Source: Takakia lepidozioides
Taxonomy: Eukaryota; Streptophyta; Takakiopsida; Takakiales; Takakiaceae
Reading direction: 5' to 3'
Assembly: GCA_030704615.1 (NCBI GenBank)
Contig: CM060733.1
Location: forward strand, 71,796,001 to 71,860,000
Length of the DNA stretch: 64,000 bases
Notes under the pieces: model-generated
Told to the model about the DNA's origin: nothing
Seen by the model: the letters and a program-made list of their open reading frames with translations, nothing else
The model's database searches: none
Translations under genes and position numbers: made by a program
In this document: positions 55,447 to 64,000 of the stretch, piece by piece
How positions within the stretch are numbered: position 1 is the stretch's first letter
How the letters are laid out: each line of letters starts with the position of its first letter

Positions 55447-58161
55447 CTAACATTCATCACAACTCTGACAATACTTGTGTACATATTTGAACAAAGTAGG
55501 CCACCAGTAACCTACAAGTAATATCTTCCTACTGATAGTCTCTTCTCCAAAATGACCTCCTGCCACTCCTTTATGAACTTCCTCCAAAACTTTATTAACT
55601 TCATGGTGGTATAAGCATCGCTTCAGCACTCCATCTGGTCCTAGCTTATACATTCTGCTCCCTACCATAGTGTAAGGTAGAGCCTTGATAGCAATTCTCT
55701 TTCTCTGCTCCTTTCCATAACTTGGTGGGCACTGACCATGAGCAAGGTAGTATCTGATTGGCCACTGCCAATCTAACCAGTCATCTGCACTTCCCTGCAC
55801 CTCCACTGCAAATAGACTCGCATCTGGTAATTGATCATCTACTCCCGTGGCTGGTTCTCCTGTTGATAACCGTGACAAGTGATCCGCCACAAGATGCAGC
55901 CTCCCAGGCTTGTAAACAACCTCGAACTCAAACTCGTGCAAGATTATCAACCATCTTGCTATTCTTCTGCTTATCAAAGGTTTGTTTACCAGGTATATCA
56001 TAGCCTGGTGATCCACATAGAACATAAACTTCTTGCCCAACAGGTAATGCCTGAATTTCTTCACTGCATAGATCATTGTCGTTGTGCTATAATTTCTTTC
56101 AGCATTGTTCATCAATCGGCTAGCATAGTACACAGGTGAATCTATCCTTCCTGTAACATTTTGGGCTAACACTGCTCCCAGTGCTTCTCCTGAAGCATCA
56201 CAGTGAACATGAAATATTTCCTGCCAGTGAGGATTAATCAGCACAGGTGTAGTTGTTACTGACAATGTAAGTTCCTCAAAAACCTGTTGACATTCAGGTG
56301 TCCATGCAAACACTGCATCTTTCTTCAGAAGCTTGCTCAATGGTGCTGCTATCTGTGCATACCTTTTGACAAATCTTCTGTAATAACTGGTTTGCCCAAG
56401 GAATCTCCTTAGACTCTTAACATTTACTGGTGGTGGAGAGGCTTTAATGGCCTCTGTCTTCCTGGGATCCACAAGAAGTCCCCTCTTACACACAATGTGT
56501 CCCAGAAGCACCCCTGAGTTTACACAGAAAGTACATTTCTCTGGATTTAGACCCAGACCTCTCATTCTGCATCTGGCCAGACATAACTCCAACTTATGCA
56601 AGTGCTCATTCTTAGAGCTGTACACACTGAAATCATCCAAGAATACCTGCATGAAATCATCCAGATACTCATGAAAAGATTCACTTATCATTCTCTGAAA
56701 GGTTGCTGGTGCATTACAAAGTCCAAAGGGCATGACTTTGTATGCATAAGCACCCCAATCTGTGATGAAAGTTGTATTTCCCTGGTCTTCTTCTGCCACT
56801 TGCACTTGATTATAACCACTGAAGCCATCCATGAATGAGTACATCTCATGGCCTGCCACAATGTCCAATACTGCTTCTGTGAATGGCAAGGGGAATGGAT
56901 CCTTCTTCGTGCAAGCATTCAACTTCTTATAGTTCACACAAACTCTTAGTTTACCATTCTTCTTGGGAACTATCACAATGGGTGACAACCAAGTTGTATA
57001 CTCTATTGGGTATATAAACTTAGCCTCAGCCAACTTCTTGATCTCTTCTCCAACCTTCTGTGCATAGTTGGGATTCATTCTGTACCTCGCCTGCTTGATT
57101 GGTACTGACCCTGGTTCCAGTTCAATCTTATGCTGACAGATCTCAGGTGGTATCCCTTTTAGATCCTCGTAGCTCCAAGCAAATACATCTCTGTATTTGA
57201 TGAACAAACTCTTAGCTTTTTCAAAGAATTCTGGCTCCAAATCAGCTCCTACCTTCACCATCCTCGGTTCCTCTTTAGTTCCCACATTCACTTCCCTCAC
57301 CTGCTCATCAGCTGTGATTGTCCAACCAGTCACCACTTCATCCTGTAAACTCACAGTGGCTGGTTCCTCTAGGATTTCCATTTCTCCTTCTCTTTCTTCA
57401 TAGAAATGTGATGGGTAACTGCTAGTTTCCTCTTCAATTGGTGTTGCTGACACTACACCACAGCAGATACCTCTTAAACAACTTAGGCCTTCCAGCCGCA
57501 TCTCTGCAACCCGCTCCCACTCTGGGTGTGCAGCAAACAGGGTAGTTTCCTGCTCCTCATCCAGTCCTCCCCTCCAGTCATACTCTCTGATCCCTCGAGG
57601 TCTTCTCGTAGCAGGTAATCTACTAAATTTCTTTGTGGTAATTTGTATCTCGTGCATCCCATTATGCACGGTTAGTAATTGAGAATTCCAGTCATGGAAT
57701 ACCCTGGCCTGTTTCAGCCACGGACGTCCCAATAATAAGGAGTAAGCCTCCATGACTTCATCCATCTTCAACACAGTTACTGTGATCATAAAAATAATCT
57801 TCTGTATCTGTATCTTAACTCCTCTTATCAATCCCAATGGCTGTACACTTCTTTGATCTGCCATTGTTACTGTAAATGGGGCTGGTTTCTTGTTGCTTAG
57901 ACCAAGCTTCTTCCTTAATTGGTCTGTCATGATATTTACTCCAGAGCCTCCATCTATCAGTACATCAGTTAGTTCTGTGATTCCAATTCTCAATTGGATT
58001 ACTGGCATAGAATCATCAAAGTCCATGACTGTTTCTCGCCCTTCCGGCTTCACATTATAACTGGTCACCTTGCTGTTCAGGTCTGTGTTTCCTGTCTCCT
58101 GGGCAATTTGATTGATTGCTTGATACAGCCTGTGTCTACAATAAGGTGCCACAACCAATAG
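55447..58161 (-). CDS. Gypsy pol: protease, reverse transcriptase, RNase H, integrase HHCC finger
   Basis: About 903 codons. Protease LIDGGSGVNIMTD (DGGS variant) near the start; RT with SPIVIVPKKNGKLRVCVNYK, MPFGLCNAPATFQRM and VFLDDFSVYS (FLDD at the YxDD site); RNase H HVHCDASGEALGAVLAQ and FYVDHQAM; then HKGVAGGHFGEETISRK and CQSCDEC (HHCC). This arrangement is that of Ty3/gypsy pol. It is in the same frame as gag and integrase, separated only by TAG codons, so the parent probably made one Gag-Pol protein. Confidence 0.93.
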   Translation of the reverse strand, partial: LLVVAPYCRHRLYQAINQIAQETGNTDLNSKVTSYNVKPEGRETVMDFDDSMPVIQLRIGITELTDVLIDGGSGVNIMTDQLRKKLGLSNKKPAPFTVTMADQRSVQPLGLIRGVKIQIQKIIFMITVTVLKMDEVMEAYSLLLGRPWLKQARVFHDWNSQLLTVHNGMHEIQITTKKFSRLPATRRPRGIREYDWRGGLDEEQETTLFAAHPEWERVAEMRLEGLSCLRGICCGVVSATPIEEETSSYPSHFYEEREGEMEILEEPATVSLQDEVVTGWTITADEQVREVNVGTKEEPRMVKVGADLEPEFFEKAKSLFIKYRDVFAWSYEDLKGIPPEICQHKIELEPGSVPIKQARYRMNPNYAQKVGEEIKKLAEAKFIYPIEYTTWLSPIVIVPKKNGKLRVCVNYKKLNACTKKDPFPLPFTEAVLDIVAGHEMYSFMDGFSGYNQVQVAEEDQGNTTFITDWGAYAYKVMPFGLCNAPATFQRMISESFHEYLDDFMQVFLDDFSVYSSKNEHLHKLELCLARCRMRGLGLNPEKCTFCVNSGVLLGHIVCKRGLLVDPRKTEAIKASPPPVNVKSLRRFLGQTSYYRRFVKRYAQIAAPLSKLLKKDAVFAWTPECQQVFEELTLSVTTTPVLINPHWQEIFHVHCDASGEALGAVLAQNVTGRIDSPVYYASRLMNNAERNYSTTTMIYAVKKFRHYLLGKKFMFYVDHQAMIYLVNKPLISRRIARWLIILHEFEFEVVYKPGRLHLVADHLSRLSTGEPATGVDDQLPDASLFAVEVQGSADDWLDWQWPIRYYLAHGQCPPSYGKEQRKRIAIKALPYTMVGSRMYKLGPDGVLKRCLYHHEVNKVLEEVHKGVAGGHFGEETISRKILLVGYWWPTLFKYVHKYCQSCDEC

Positions 58162-58572
58162 CTATCCAATGGTAATCTCTGCTTTGGTCTGGCATATTAC
58201 TTCAGCCAAAGTCCCTTCATTACTTTGCATGTCTGCAACTTCTTTCTTCCTTTCATCCTCACTCACTACTTCTTCTCCATCAGAATCAGAGGAATCTGCC
58301 ACAGGAATATCGGTACTCTTCTGCATTTCCCTTATGGTATCTGCCACTTCCTTGTGCAGTTCCTTCTCATCTCTCCAAGCCTCATCATCTTCAGGCATAT
58401 CACTGCCATGTTCATTATCATCATCTTCCTCAACTACTGGAGGTATTAGTTTGGCTTTGCTTCTTGTTACTATCATTGTACTTAATTCTGGTACAACACA
58501 TGGCCTAACCATGTGAGCTGCCACCACTGGGCCCTCATTCACAGGAGCTCTCATCTCATTCTGGTGTCTAAT
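58162..58572 (-). CDS. Acidic spacer between gag and protease
   Basis: In frame with gag and pol, separated by TAG codons at both sides (58573 and 58162). It reads VVAAHMVRPCVVPEL, then an acidic region (DDDNEHGSDMPEDDEAW) and AEVICQTKAEITIG. The related copy at 31.0-31.5 kb has TGG and AAG where the TAGs stand. Function unknown, possibly a p-linker. Confidence 0.7.
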   Translation of the reverse strand: MRHQNEMRAPVNEGPVVAAHMVRPCVVPELSTMIVTRSKAKLIPPVVEEDDDNEHGSDMPEDDEAWRDEKELHKEVADTIREMQKSTDIPVADSSDSDGEEVVSEDERKKEVADMQSNEGTLAEVICQTKAEITIG

Positions 58573-60468
58573 CTAGAATGAACAGGCTGCCTTGCGATGT
58601 CCTGGCTGATTACAATAGTAACACAGTTCTTCACCATTGGGTCCTCGCCCTTGGTCTGCTCTTGGATTATTTCTGTAATCCTGATTCCCTGGCTGGTAAT
58701 TCCCCCTTGGATTACCCTGATAGTTGCCTCTGGAATTTCTTTGGTAATTCCCTCTTGAATTACCTCTCCCTTCCATGCCATTGTTATAACCACCAGGCCT
58801 ACCATAGTGGTCCTGATCATTGTTTCTTCTTGGCTGGGGTTGCACTTGATGCACCCTTACTTGCCTAGGTTCTCTCGCAGCTGTCCTTTTGTTGTAGTAA
58901 CAATTCTCAGTAGAATGGTTATCCATCTTACAAATAGTACAGTGTTTCTCCTTCATGTGGCATTCAGTGGTGGTATGGCCTTCATTCTGGCACTTTGCAC
59001 ACCAAACACCCTTCCTCCAATGTGTTGGAGCCTCTGTGGCATACTTCTTCAAGATTTCTTCTAATCTTTTTTCATAGTTATCCCTCTTCAACTTCTCCTT
59101 TCTCTTACTCTTCCTTTTCAGTTCTTGCTTTTCTTCTTCATCTGACTCATCTTCAGAGTCCTCATCATCCCTTTTCTCTCTCCTGAGCATTCCCAATTGC
59201 TCAATTCTGTTTGTTGTTTCAAGTGCCTCCTCCACTGTATTATGGGGTAACATATCCACTTTCTTCTGCAACTCTGGTCTTAGTCCACTCACAAACCAAG
59301 TCTTCTGTAAACCTGGTGCTGGTACAGCAACCAGCTTTTTCATCATCAATTCCATCTTTTCCATATACTCCTCAACAGTTTCATGCTTCTTTTGCTTTAA
59401 CTGTTGTAAACTTCCATACACTTCATCCTCAATTTTACTTGTCCTGAACCTATTTCGGAATGCTGTATTCAAGCCATTCCAGGTTAGGAAATGATTATCA
59501 AGGAATCTTGCATACCATTCACTTGCTTTCTTGATAAGTGAACAAAGAAACAATCTCATCCTGGCATCATCGCCATTCTCATTGTTCACTATACACATGT
59601 GCTCAAATTGGCTAATGTGTACATCGGGATCCCCTTTTCCTGAATATATTGGAAAAGGTGGTTTTGCCCGTGTTGGTTGTAACGCCATCTGTGGCCCTAC
59701 CTTCTGCCCACTGACAGGTGCTGGCACCCTTGCTGGTGCTGGTCCTTGAGGACCTGTTGTAGTTGTGGTGGATCTTCCACCCAGTGGTGGCCCCTGAGCA
59801 CTCCCTGCTACTGGCCCCACGATATTCACAGTATTCCCAGCTCCAGTTGCACTACTTCCCACACTCCCTGTCCCCCCAGAGCCAGATCCAGGCAGCCCGC
59901 CTGATCCCCCTGAGCCGACACCTTCGTTGGCCCATGATCCAAGTGCTCCACTTGATCCAGGTCCAACGGGTTGGGATGTCCTGGTTGTAGTCTCAACCTC
60001 AGTTGTTGGGTCTACTTCTTCATACTCTTCCTCTTCCAATTTCTTCTCTCTATTTTCATCCTCCAAGTTTTGCCCTTGGGTTTCTTCTTCACTCATGTAA
60101 CTCAACTGCAATGGTGTTGGAGAGTCTGAACTCTCCGTTGGTTCTGCCACATTCTCTCCTCCTTCTTCACCCTCCGCTTCAGAAGCTGGAGTTCCTGCTT
60201 TTGGTGTTCCATGCCAACTCTTATCAAAGATTTCTGTCAAATCTTTTATCCAGGGATGTACCTCAGATCTTTCACCTCGTGATTGATCTTCTTCCCGTAC
60301 CAATTCCCTTAATCTTTCTTGCAACGAAAAAGAAGGAGTGGTATCCAACTCTAGTTCTTCCGGTATGGGTGATGTACTCCCTGATCTTAATGGTGTGAGA
60401 GGTCCAGATGATTCCCCTATGTCTATTCCTCTCTCCCAAAGATATGGATGATTAGCTTTCAGATAGCT
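58573..60468 (-). CDS. Gypsy gag (capsid and two zinc knuckles)
   Basis: A frame open from about 60468 without clear ATG. Acidic and Gly/Ser/Pro-rich N-terminus, capsid-like domain (FPIYSGKGDPDVHISQFEHM, MRLFLCSLIKKASEWYARFL, LQQLKQKKHETVEEYMEKME), a Lys/Glu-rich stretch, two zinc knuckles (CAKCQNEGHTTTEC, CTICKMDNHSTENC), an Arg/Gly/Asn repeat region and a third knuckle-like CYYCNQPGHRKAAC just before the TAG. It packages element RNA. It is a closer relative of the gag split at 19.2/30.6 kb than of the chromovirus gag. Confidence 0.9.
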   Translation of the reverse strand, partial: SYLKANHPYLWERGIDIGESSGPLTPLRSGSTSPIPEELELDTTPSFSLQERLRELVREEDQSRGERSEVHPWIKDLTEIFDKSWHGTPKAGTPASEAEGEEGGENVAEPTESSDSPTPLQLSYMSEEETQGQNLEDENREKKLEEEEYEEVDPTTEVETTTRTSQPVGPGSSGALGSWANEGVGSGGSGGLPGSGSGGTGSVGSSATGAGNTVNIVGPVAGSAQGPPLGGRSTTTTTGPQGPAPARVPAPVSGQKVGPQMALQPTRAKPPFPIYSGKGDPDVHISQFEHMCIVNNENGDDARMRLFLCSLIKKASEWYARFLDNHFLTWNGLNTAFRNRFRTSKIEDEVYGSLQQLKQKKHETVEEYMEKMELMMKKLVAVPAPGLQKTWFVSGLRPELQKKVDMLPHNTVEEALETTNRIEQLGMLRREKRDDEDSEDESDEEEKQELKRKSKRKEKLKRDNYEKRLEEILKKYATEAPTHWRKGVWCAKCQNEGHTTTECHMKEKHCTICKMDNHSTENCYYNKRTAAREPRQVRVHQVQPQPRRNNDQDHYGRPGGYNNGMEGRGNSRGNYQRNSRGNYQGNPRGNYQPGNQDYRNNPRADQGRGPNGEELCYYCNQPGHRKAACSF

Positions 60469-60540
60469 TTATCTTTTTGCTGAATATCTCTGGAGTCTAG
60501 CTTCTCTTTCATCACTCATGTCCCATGTCTTTCATTTCTT

Positions 60541-61224
60541 TTAATGTGGCAATAACAAAAACTCTCTTCTGTAATATCTCTCGTATATGCCTGGGTTTCT
60601 CTCAAGCTTCAATGTTCCTCTAGATATACTAGAAGTCTCCGTTACCATATACCCATATGGTAAACAAGTCTGAAAAGCTGTTCTTGATGTGAGTTTCATC
60701 CACAAGATATCATTTGGAATCCAATTCTTTACCAGTACAAGCTCTTCATGCATATGAGTATAAACATTCACCTTTCTTTCCTCCCAGCCTTCAAACTGTA
60801 CTCGCTTAATGGATAGCAATGCTATCACATAAACCAGTGTTGGTAACCAACGTGCTCTTCCTCTACAGGCCACTTGATAAATCTTTATCACTCCCCATTC
60901 AGGGTCAGCATCATGCACTCTCTTAAGAATGTTTTCTTTACAACCGTCTGGCAATTCCAAGAACCTCTGAAAGAATCGTTTGGACAATCTTTCCTTCTCA
61001 ATTTCACAAGGAATTTGATTCACATCAAATTCTTCAATTCTCCAACCACCATGATCCCACCAGATGCCTGTCACATCCGGTTGTTCATGACCCAATTCCC
61101 CAGTATGGTCGCCAAATATCGAGCGGCTTTTACTCACCCATCCCTTCGCTATCCAAGGTGGGAACTCCAAGATAGAAGAGTTGGAAATCTCTAAGCACTC
61201 AGCCCGCTCAGAACAATCAGTCAT
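60541..61224 (-). CDS. Extra ORF upstream of gypsy gag, unknown function
   Basis: ATG at 61224, 227 codons, TAA at 60541, about 70 bp before the gag frame opens and in the same orientation. Composition is protein-like (FQRFLELPDGCKENILKRV, WEERKVNVYTHMHEELVLV) with a weakly hydrophobic stretch (LPTLVYVIALLSIK). I recognise no domain; it has no envelope-like signal peptide or transmembrane pair. It could be a leader ORF of this gypsy lineage or a captured host fragment. Confidence 0.6.
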   Translation of the reverse strand: MTDCSERAECLEISNSSILEFPPWIAKGWVSKSRSIFGDHTGELGHEQPDVTGIWWDHGGWRIEEFDVNQIPCEIEKERLSKRFFQRFLELPDGCKENILKRVHDADPEWGVIKIYQVACRGRARWLPTLVYVIALLSIKRVQFEGWEERKVNVYTHMHEELVLVKNWIPNDILWMKLTSRTAFQTCLPYGYMVTETSSISRGTLKLERNPGIYERYYRREFLLLPH

Positions 61225-61723
61225 GACCTACAGCTAGTGTATCATGAGGGTGTTTCCTATTTGTATTCCTTCCCGTATTCATGTTAGCTAGTTACCTTAC
61301 TGTTGGTATTTAAGTATTAGATTGCTTCAGCAATCTATCGGATTCCATCAACTCATCCATTCATTCCACAGCTTCACTCCGATCTCTCTACACAGGGTGA
61401 GTATGAAGTATGTATCAGATTAATATCTATCAAGTATCAGACTGAAGCCATAGAGTCTCTAATCTGTTCTACATTACAACTCTACTGCTTGCATTCATCA
61501 TGCATCAACAGATCGTTCTCCTCCTACTCCGTGCTCTCCCTCTTTCTACTCAGAGATGCGCTCTCCGCTTCATTTCTCAAAAGTGATGCCCGAAGTCCTT
61601 CAAGAAGTAGTCCCCAAGAAGTGATCCCCCAGATGTCCCCGCTTCTCGCTTTATCTATTTACAAGCCGTTCTAACCGCTTTCCTAACTAACTGTTATCTC
61701 TGTAGTACACGTTCCTTTTTCAG
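61225..61723. other. 5' flank of the gypsy element, possible LTR or leader
   Basis: No gene. The plus strand has TATTTAAGTATT (61306) and GTATCAGAYT-like repeats at 61411-61480. An LTR is expected hereabouts, but I could not pair it with a copy downstream of the integrase. Confidence 0.3.
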
Positions 61724-61764
61724 ATGTCGTTCCCCCACAGTCGTTCCCTGCCAATGGTAACTGT

Positions 61765-62035
61765 TCCCCAGCTGTGCCGAGCTGTGACTGGCTGTATCAG
61801 GCTGTGGCGGGCTGTGACTGGCTGTGTCGGACTATGTAGGGCTGTGTTGGCTGTGCGAAGCTGTGACGGCTGTGTCGGGCTGTGTTGGACTGTGACTGGC
61901 TGTGTTGGACTGTGACGGGCTGTGTTGGCTGTGACTGGCTGTGTTGGACTGTGACGGGCTGTGTTGGCTGTGACTGGCTGTGTTGGACTGTGACGGGCTG
62001 TGACGGGCTGTGATGGACTGTGTTGGGCTGTGTAT
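61765..62035. repeat. GGCTGTGACTGGCTGTGTTGG minisatellite
   Basis: Variable 10-bp units (GGCTGTGACT, GGCTGTGTTG, GACTGTGACG) form higher-order repeats of about 40 bp between 61890 and 62000. Translation gives repeated Ser-Gln-Pro strings on the minus strand, which are not a gene. Confidence 0.85.
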
Positions 62036-62049
62036 CTCCCCCCCTAAAG

Positions 62050-63660
62050 CCTGTTGTTGTCACCCCTAAGGCTCCTATTTGTCTCAGTCTGTGTAAAAAT
62101 TAAGGGTACCCCACAGATCCCGTAAAAGCGTCTAAGTCCCAAGCAGTCCTCTAACAAGACCTTTCAACCATACTGCTTATGAATCTGTAATACTTTTGTT
62201 TCATGTGTGGTGCAACAACTTGGTGATGGGCGGTAAAATTACAAGTGCACATGTGGTGATGTCCACATTCAGAACAAATAACAGCACATCTGGATGGTTG
62301 AAGGCATAGCGCCCATGAGCTTCCAGCTCTAGCAAGAAAGAGTTTTATTTTTGGAAGGACCAAATAATGTGGGGGGGTTGCAAATCCATGCAAAGTACAC
62401 ACCCATAATGTGGACTGGTAATTAGTGTCTGTAACACATAATGGTCTTTGGATTGCTCACCTCAAGCCCCCCACACAAAGTATGTATGTTTTCAAAGAAA
62501 GGTCATCTCTACAATTCCAACTCGCAATCATGACAAAGCGGGGTGGTACATGCAGAGGGATGAAGCACCAAATCTCACAAACATGAGAAACAGAGAGAAA
62601 TCACAAAGCAAAAGATCAACTTTGGCTATATATGAATCTGGAATCTCCATGATTCTGAATTCATGGGTTCCGAGGTGCCACAGACCTTCTTGTGATTCAT
62701 GAACATTCTCCTCCACCATCACAAGTGGAAAATTGAGCAATAGAAGCCTCATCCCTGTCACAGTGAGGGTTTTTAAACAAGCCAAAAATAGAGTAACCAA
62801 CACACGAGCCCTCTCTATGAGTAAGTCAAAGCCATCATAAATAGGGCCACATACTGTCATGTGTGGAGGAATTGAACCTGTAGCCAACTGAATGGCTCTG
62901 CCCCATGCAGCACATGTGACCTGCAAGCACACAGTAAAAAAAGTGGGGGTTTACGAACTTGCCAAATCCCAAGCATGAACAGAGGGGTCCCATTAGTGGG
63001 GAAGACATGTGAGTCACCGTCCACAGTTGCAATGCCCATCAGATCCAACATGTGACTTGCTGTGCAGATTGTCCCCCGACTGCACCAAACCAAAACAAAC
63101 ATTATAAAGAAGTACATCCCCAACACATTGCACCCAACCCCCACAATCTGAACACAGGGAAAATAGAAAGCATGCTTTAGGAAAAAGAACAAGTGGAGTG
63201 GGGGAGTTGGCCGCTGGCTGAAGCACATGGTGCCTTTGATTTGGCAAGCATTTTGTACAATTGATTGTTCAACGTGAGTAATAGAGAGGGGGAGGGAGGA
63301 GCAGGGGCATCATAATTCAGTTCGTAGCTAGAGAGTAAGTAAGGCATGGATGTGGGAAGGGGGGGAGATAGTTGAGAGGTGGAGTAACACTTGAAGCAAC
63401 ATGACGCTATTGCCCTTTTACCAGGAATCATCTTCCTTGCTTCTACATTCACAGGGAAAATAACCACAACAAGTAGATGCTGCAGCACAGGATGTCCTGT
63501 GATTTGGGACTCAAAATGCCCCTCAGTGTGCCACTCAAAATGTCATATAATGCTATTGTCCTTTTACCAGGCCAGTGGCTGAAGCACAAGGTGTCCTGTG
63601 ATTTGGAACTCAAAATGTCACTCAGTGTGTCAGTTTAAATGTCAACATGACACTATTGTC
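62050..63660. other. Unassigned stretch with a ~100-bp direct repeat
   Basis: No gene recognised. GTCCTGTGATTTGGGACTCA ... TATTGTCCTTTTACCAG at 63493-63571 is repeated at 63592-63671, with a partial third end at 63405-63423. As the minus strand at 63664-63983 holds a CACTA exon, this may be the 3' region of that element. Confidence 0.4.
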
Positions 63661-63663
63661 CTT

Positions 63664-63983
63664 TTACCAGATGTAGTCATCTTCATCGCTACTATTTTCA
63701 CTACACTCATGGTCAGTGTTGCAATCCTCACTATCTCGGTGCCATGGTTCGTCCCTTCGTGGGGGCCTCATCATAGCAATAGTAGCCATCTCAGCTTCGG
63801 TAAGGGTCGTTGAAGGTCCAAATTCTGTGTTGGGATTCACATCCTCCAGTGCCTCCGCCACTTGCATCCTTACGCATGACTCATTCTCACCCAAGCTGAC
63901 ACCAGTGACATCATGTACCACGCGCCGTGAGCGCGGCTCCTTCTGAAGTACTACTTTCCAGTTACCAGTGTTGGAGGGCTCAT
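63664..63983 (-). CDS. Terminal exon of a CACTA (TNP2-like) transposase, partial gene
   Basis: An acceptor TTTTTTTTGCAG at 63984-63995 precedes a frame starting DEPSNTGNWKVVLQKEPRS, followed by an acidic tail (DCNTDHECSENSSDEDDYIW). W-x-V-V-L after an ADE/DxP stretch resembles the C-terminal DUF4216 region of CACTA transposases. The rest of the gene lies beyond the right edge. Assignment rests on this short similarity. Confidence 0.45.
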
Positions 63984-64000
63984 CTGCAAAAAAAACTTGC

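Noticed and set aside
54589-60348. Amber (TAG) recoding in this genome
   Set aside because: Copy B ends its transposase at TAG, and other broken genes here carry TGA and TAA; a related gypsy copy has TGG and AAG at two of the TAG sites. Point mutation is simpler.
61797-62063. Minus-strand frame of Ser-Gln-Pro repeats
   Set aside because: It is a translation of the GGCTGTGACT-type minisatellite.

Overview
This window looks like a transposon-dense stretch of a streptophyte plant nuclear genome. Genes have GT-AG introns, there are Ty3/gypsy elements with tRNA-Met primer sites and a chromodomain, CACTA elements and a tRNA-derived SINE, and no bacterial operon signals. A charophyte alga such as Chara is my guess, but the sequence alone cannot fix the species. 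I see no complete ordinary host gene; one exon of a SEN1/UPF1-like helicase and a few exon-like acidic ORFs are the only non-transposon candidates.

Layout. 1-1.85 kb: LINE fragment (endonuclease) on the minus strand. 2-4.2 kb: unassigned exon-like ORFs and the N-terminal exon of a CACTA transposase. 4.3-18.9 kb: two oppositely oriented copies (L, A) of a MULE-like transposase with a SWIM zinc finger. They flank several kilobases of GGCGCC-centred palindromic arrays and a degenerate ParB-like gene. 18.9-32.0 kb: a Ty3/gypsy gag-protease fragment split by an 11.4-kb MULE-like element (copy B). 32.1-38.9 kb: a decayed third ParB-like gene (copy C), itself split by a 3.25-kb CACTA element and a SINE. 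39.0-42.7 kb: an old minus-strand gypsy split by an 844-bp CACTA-type element. 42.7-47.2 kb: a chromovirus with both LTRs but no protease, RT or RNase H. 48.3-49.5 kb: decayed plus-strand gag. 49.5-52.6 kb: palindromic array, the C-terminal half of a transposase (copy D) and the element terminus. 54.6-61.2 kb: a nearly full gypsy coding region with an extra ORF before gag. 61.7-64 kb: minisatellite, and the C-terminal exon of a CACTA transposase at the edge.

The main discovery candidate is copy B. Besides its transposase it carries a divergent ten-exon gene that can be joined across consistent GT-AG splice sites from 25.6 to 19.7 kb. This gene encodes a ParB/sulfiredoxin-like domain (motif DGNHR) followed by a circularly permuted, beta-class (N4-cytosine/N6-adenine type) DNA methyltransferase domain. 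ParB-methyltransferase fusions are familiar in phages and bacteria; I do not know of one in a eukaryotic MULE. Copies A and C keep homologous exons with the same intron positions. Elements B and C also carry regularly spaced palindromes of about 24 bp with the same centre (CGTCAACG or its variants) but different arms. I suggest, as an untested idea, that these are recognition sites of the element's own ParB-like/methyltransferase protein.

None of the four transposase copies is intact, so the elements here are decayed or depend on copies elsewhere.
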